Positions 4,595 to 6,195 of a stretch of DNA of 6,195 nt are shown piece after piece. The first letter of the stretch is position 1, and the number at the start of each line of letters is the position of its first letter. The notes beneath the pieces are model-generated. The model had not been told where the DNA came from and did no database searches. It was given only the letters and a program-made list of their open reading frames with translations. The stretch is taken from positions 1 through 6,195 of the forward strand of contig JAHIEH010000027.1 in the NCBI GenBank assembly GCA_018901675.1. Direction: 5' to 3'. The position numbers and the translations under genes are program-made. This DNA comes from Nanobdellota archaeon. Lineage in GTDB: Archaea; Nanobdellota; Nanobdellia; Pacearchaeales; GW2011-AR1.

Positions 4595-5112
4595 AAAAAC
4601 AAAATAAAAGATATGGACTTATAGGGAATATAAGAGAAGATTATCAGCACGAACCAAGAATAATCGCACCTATGGGCTTAGTGGTAAATCCACAATTAGT
4701 TTTAAAAACATATTCTATGATGAAACATGGAACCGAAAATGTTGAAAGCTTTATAGAAGTTAAAAATTTCTTAGATGAAGAAATTCAAAAAGGCAATATA
4801 ACCCCATTAATAGGTTTGGGTTTTGCAATACTTTCAGAAGATATGCTTAATGTTGCTAGATGGGATGTTGAATATCCTATCGTGATTAAAAATCAAATTT
4901 ATGGATATAAATATGAACAAGAAGGAGATTTATCTAAAACTGCTGAACGTTTAGACATTAATAATGTTGGTGCTTTTTGTGTTTGGGAATTGGGGATTGT
5001 AAATCATGAAAAAGAAGCTTGGAAAAGATTTTTATCTTCAAGCAGAATGGAAGAAAATAAAAAAAAATATTTAGAAGATGTAATTAATGGAGGTAAACAT
5101 GGCAGACATTGA
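4591..5112 (+). CDS. Conserved-looking protein of unknown function inserted between uL2 and uS19
   Basis: The 173-residue product is soluble, with no signal peptide, membrane segment, zinc cluster or nucleotide-binding loop. Predicted order by eye: a helical region (about 34-70), a short hydrophobic segment TPLIGLGFAILSED (71-84), then LNVARWDVEYPIVIKNQIYGYKYE (86-109), a charged linker, and a C-terminal block AFCVWELGIVNHEKEAWKRF (128-147) leading into a lysine/glutamate helix. The aromatic-rich NVARWDVEYP and FCVWELGIVNHEKEAW segments look like conserved family signatures, but I cannot name the family or a function. It starts 2 nt after uL2 and its last 14 nt overlap the start of uS19, so it is likely translated in series with them. 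Its body is more AT-rich than uS19 and parts of uL2. It might be a ribosome-associated factor or simply a hitchhiking gene; both are inference. Confidence 0.8.
   Translation: MEKQNKRYGLIGNIREDYQHEPRIIAPMGLVVNPQLVLKTYSMMKHGTENVESFIEVKNFLDEEIQKGNITPLIGLGFAILSEDMLNVARWDVEYPIVIKNQIYGYKYEQEGDLSKTAERLDINNVGAFCVWELGIVNHEKEAWKRFLSSSRMEENKKKYLEDVINGGKHGRH
5089..5094 (+). promoter_or_regulatory. Shine-Dalgarno sequence that sets the uS19 start
   Basis: GGAGGT lies 4 nt before the ATG at 5099. It decides against the in-frame ATG at 5087, which would lie before this site and add MEVN. Confidence 0.75.
5091..5102 (+). repeat. 12-bp direct repeat, right copy, flanking the unknown guest gene
   Basis: AGGTAAACATGG, identical to 4583-4594. 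Here it contains part of the uS19 ribosome binding site and its ATG, and lies inside the last codons of the guest gene. Confidence 0.6.
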
Positions 5113-5497
5113 AAAAAAGCAATTTATGTACAAAGGGAAAGGGATTGAAGAGCTGAAAGCGCTGGATGTGAGGGAATTTTCAAAATATTTAAAATCAAGA
5201 GCAAGAAGGAGTGTCCTCAGGCAATTTCAGGAAATTGAGGATTTTGTCAGCAGATGCAAGAATAAAATAGAAAGGAAAAAGCCAATAAGAACCCATAAAA
5301 GGGCGCTGATTATCGTCCCTCAGATGGTGGGGATGATTATCGGTGTCCACAATGGGAAGGAATTCCTCCCTGTAAGAATAACTGAAATAATGCTCGGACA
5401 TAGGCTTGGAGAATTTGCTCTTACAAGAGGAAAAATACAACATGGAAGTCCGGGTGTTGGGTCAACAAAAGGCACTAAATCAAAAGCTAAAAAATAA
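5099..5497 (+). CDS. rps19: Small subunit ribosomal protein uS19 (archaeal type)
   Basis: uS19 is a 30S head protein near the decoding-site tRNAs and the intersubunit bridge. The 132-residue product (from MADIEKKQFMYKGKG) has the archaeal N-terminal extension, with the helix DVREFSKYLKSRARRSVLRQF (about 23-43). The conserved core is IRTHKRALIIVPQMVGMIIGVHNGKEFLPVRITEIMLGHRLGEFALTR (about 63-110). The C-terminal tail QHGSPGVGSTKG (114-125) is typical of archaea and eukaryotes. The start at 5099 is chosen from the GGAGGT site 4 nt upstream. It overlaps the upstream guest gene by 14 nt and is followed by uL22 after only 2 nt. Sampled base composition is clearly more GC-rich than the guest gene before it. 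Confidence 0.96.
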   Translation: MADIEKKQFMYKGKGIEELKALDVREFSKYLKSRARRSVLRQFQEIEDFVSRCKNKIERKKPIRTHKRALIIVPQMVGMIIGVHNGKEFLPVRITEIMLGHRLGEFALTRGKIQHGSPGVGSTKGTKSKAKK

Positions 5498-5499
5498 AA

Positions 5500-6051
5500 A
5501 TGGCAGAAGAAAACAAAAAAATTAAAGAAGGAAAAAAAGAAGAAACCGAAGAGAAAAAGATAGTTGAACCTTTAAAAAAAGATAGTGAAACTGAAGAGAA
5601 GAAAGAAGTTAAAAAGAAGGAAGAAAAACCGAAAAAAACAGAAGCATCAGCTAAGGGAATGCATCTGCCAATATCTACAAAACACTCTATTGCTATCTGC
5701 AAGTTTATTATGGGAAAAGGCATAGGAAATGCGGTTAATGAGCTTGAAAAAATATATGCACAAAAAAAAGCACTTCCAATGAAGGGGGAAATTCCTCATA
5801 GAAGGGGCAAGGGTATGATGTCGGGAAGATACCCAAAAAAAGCAATACAGCATTTTGTAATTTTACTTAAAAACGTTTCAGCTAATGCAAATGCTTCTGG
5901 AATGAATGACCCGATAATTACCGAAGCAATAGCAAACATGGCTTCAAGACCATATGGAAAATTTGGGAAAATTAGAAAGAAAAGAACTAATGTTATTATA
6001 AAAGTCAAAGAAAAAAAGTCAAATAAGAAAGAGAAGGGGGAGAAGGAATAA
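5500..6051 (+). CDS. rpl22: Large subunit ribosomal protein uL22 with a charged N-terminal extension
   Basis: uL22 is a 50S protein whose beta-hairpin lines the exit tunnel. The conserved core spans about residues 55-170: HLPISTKHSIAICKFIMGKGIGNAV, then HRRGKGMMSGRYPKKA (100-115), then the helix with LLKNVSANANASGM (122-135) and the hairpin ending NVIIKVKEKK. Ahead of it lies an unusual extension of about 52 residues with 18 lysines and 15 glutamates, almost free of hydrophobic residues and likely disordered or a charged helix. A lysine/glutamate tail of about 12 residues also follows the core. At 183 residues the protein is longer than the roughly 150 typical of archaea. The ATG at 5500, 2 nt after uS19, is preferred because the frame is coupled; M54 is the only downstream alternative. 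No Shine-Dalgarno sequence is clear. Confidence 0.93.
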   Translation: MAEENKKIKEGKKEETEEKKIVEPLKKDSETEEKKEVKKKEEKPKKTEASAKGMHLPISTKHSIAICKFIMGKGIGNAVNELEKIYAQKKALPMKGEIPHRRGKGMMSGRYPKKAIQHFVILLKNVSANANASGMNDPIITEAIANMASRPYGKFGKIRKKRTNVIIKVKEKKSNKKEKGEKE

Positions 6052-6089
6052 AATGAAAAATAAGAAATTTTTCAATTATTCAAACTCTT
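6049..6089 (+). repeat. Gap element B, related to 2176-2217
   Basis: Begins at the uL22 stop with the same TAAAATGAAAAA 12-mer as element A, followed by a T-run and AAACTCTT at nearly the same offset. It differs after that: element A continues with the TTTAAACTC tandem repeat and a Shine-Dalgarno sequence, whereas this one continues with a GC-rich patch. Confidence 0.4.
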
Positions 6090-6124
6090 ATTGCTTATGT
6101 GCGGGAGGGCGCGAGTTTAAATAA
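6053..6124 (+). other. Candidate 23-codon mini-ORF filling the uL22-uS3 gap
   Basis: An ATG 1 nt after the uL22 stop opens MKNKKFFNYSNSYCLCAGGREFK, with a TAA stop 1 nt before the uS3 ATG. The end of uL22 supplies a GGGGGAGAAGGA purine run that could act as its ribosome binding site. The peptide has a CLC cysteine pair but resembles no family I know. The parallel with the uL3-uL4 gap argues for a leader-peptide or coupling role, but chance open frames of this length are common in AT-rich DNA. Confidence 0.3.
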
Positions 6125-6125
6125 G
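6082..6125 (+). promoter_or_regulatory. Possible RNA structure in front of uS3
   Basis: AAACTC (6082-6087) can pair with GAGTTT (6113-6118), and CTTATT (6087-6092) with AATAAG (6120-6125). The two stems share C6087 and their pairings cross, so they would most simply be alternatives. The GC-rich loop contains GGAGG (6104-6108), the best Shine-Dalgarno match for uS3 but 17 nt from its ATG. Folding could change access to this site. This rests on complementarity only. Confidence 0.3.
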
Positions 6126-6195
6126 ATGGAAGAGAAAAATGTAATTTTATTTAAGAAGCAGGAACTTGCTATCAGGGAGTATATAAAAAATTCAC
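6126..6195 (+). CDS. rps3: Small subunit ribosomal protein uS3, N-terminus only (3' truncated by the window edge)
   Basis: The visible 23 residues, MEEKNVILFKKQELAIREYIKNS, fit the start of archaeal uS3, whose first helix leads into the KH RNA-binding domain at the mRNA entry side of the 30S head. The position directly after uL22 is where uS3 is expected in the archaeal S10-type cluster, and this supports the assignment more than the short sequence does. The ATG at 6126 is the only sensible start; the ATG at 6140 is out of frame and stops at once. Confidence 0.8.
   Translation, partial: MEEKNVILFKKQELAIREYIKNS

Noticed and set aside
4402..4650. Membrane-protein-like - strand frame opposite the end of uL2
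   Set aside because: Shadow of the basic uL2 tail; it spans two + strand genes and has no initiation signals.
5087..5098. Earlier ATG for uS19 adding MEVN
   Set aside because: It overlaps the GGAGGT ribosome binding site that is correctly spaced for the ATG at 5099, and the archaeal protein alignment favours the later start.
5487..5723. Serine/phenylalanine-rich - strand frame
   Set aside because: It is the antisense of the lysine/glutamate-rich uL22 extension and reflects its GAA/AAA codons.
6116..6123. TTTAAATA as a promoter for uS3
   Set aside because: It lies within 10 nt of the ATG, so transcription from it would start inside the gene.
1..6195. CRISPR arrays, tRNA or rRNA genes, transposases, phage genes
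   Set aside because: No regularly spaced repeats, no cloverleaf-like sequence, and no mobile-element protein is visible; the direct repeats are short and lack terminal inverted repeats or a transposase.

Overview
The window is an archaeal chromosomal segment carrying the front half of the S10-type ribosomal protein cluster: uL3, uL4, uL23, uL2, uS19, uL22 and the first codons of uS3, all on the + strand in the order expected for archaea. The proteins are archaeal in type: uL3 begins MPTKRSPR, uL2 begins MGKRIIQQ, and uS19 ends in an archaeal-type QHGSPGVGSTKG tail. The DNA is AT-rich, the gaps are very short, and promoters look like archaeal BRE/TATA boxes. Small AT-rich DPANN archaea of the Nanoarchaeota/Pacearchaeota/Woesearchaeota kind are the most natural fit, but that lineage is an inference.

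Layout. Positions 1-221 hold the 3' end of an unrecognised + strand gene. A small winged-helix regulator converges on it from the - strand (229-483). From a divergent intergenic region (484-600), a + strand gene (601-1056) encodes a small protein with one N-terminal membrane anchor and four cysteines. A T-rich terminator-like tract and an archaeal promoter follow (1057-1218), and then the ribosomal protein cluster runs to the window edge.

The unusual part is inside the ribosomal cluster. Two genes that do not belong to the canonical set are inserted in it. A DEDDh-type 3'-5' exonuclease sits between uL4 and uL23, sharing a 4-bp ATGA stop/start overlap with each neighbour. A 173-residue protein of unknown function sits between uL2 and uS19, 2 nt after uL2 and overlapping uS19 by 14 nt. 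Each guest is flanked by a short perfect direct repeat spanning its own start site and the start site of the next ribosomal gene (13 bp GATTAAAAAATGA; 12 bp AGGTAAACATGG). Excision between the repeats would exactly restore a normal uL4-uL23 or uL2-uS19 junction. Convergent A-rich translation starts are the main alternative explanation.

The only two real gaps inside the cluster, uL3-uL4 and uL22-uS3, resemble each other. Both begin TAAAATGAAAAA at the stop codon, carry a T-run, and share AAACTCTT at nearly the same offset. Each can be read as a 20-23 codon mini-ORF that fills the gap almost to the base. They may be leader peptides, regulatory RNA elements or terminator/promoter boundaries that divide the cluster into segments. 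The ribosomal genes and both guests are probably co-transcribed and translationally coupled, so the guests would be made in step with ribosome synthesis.
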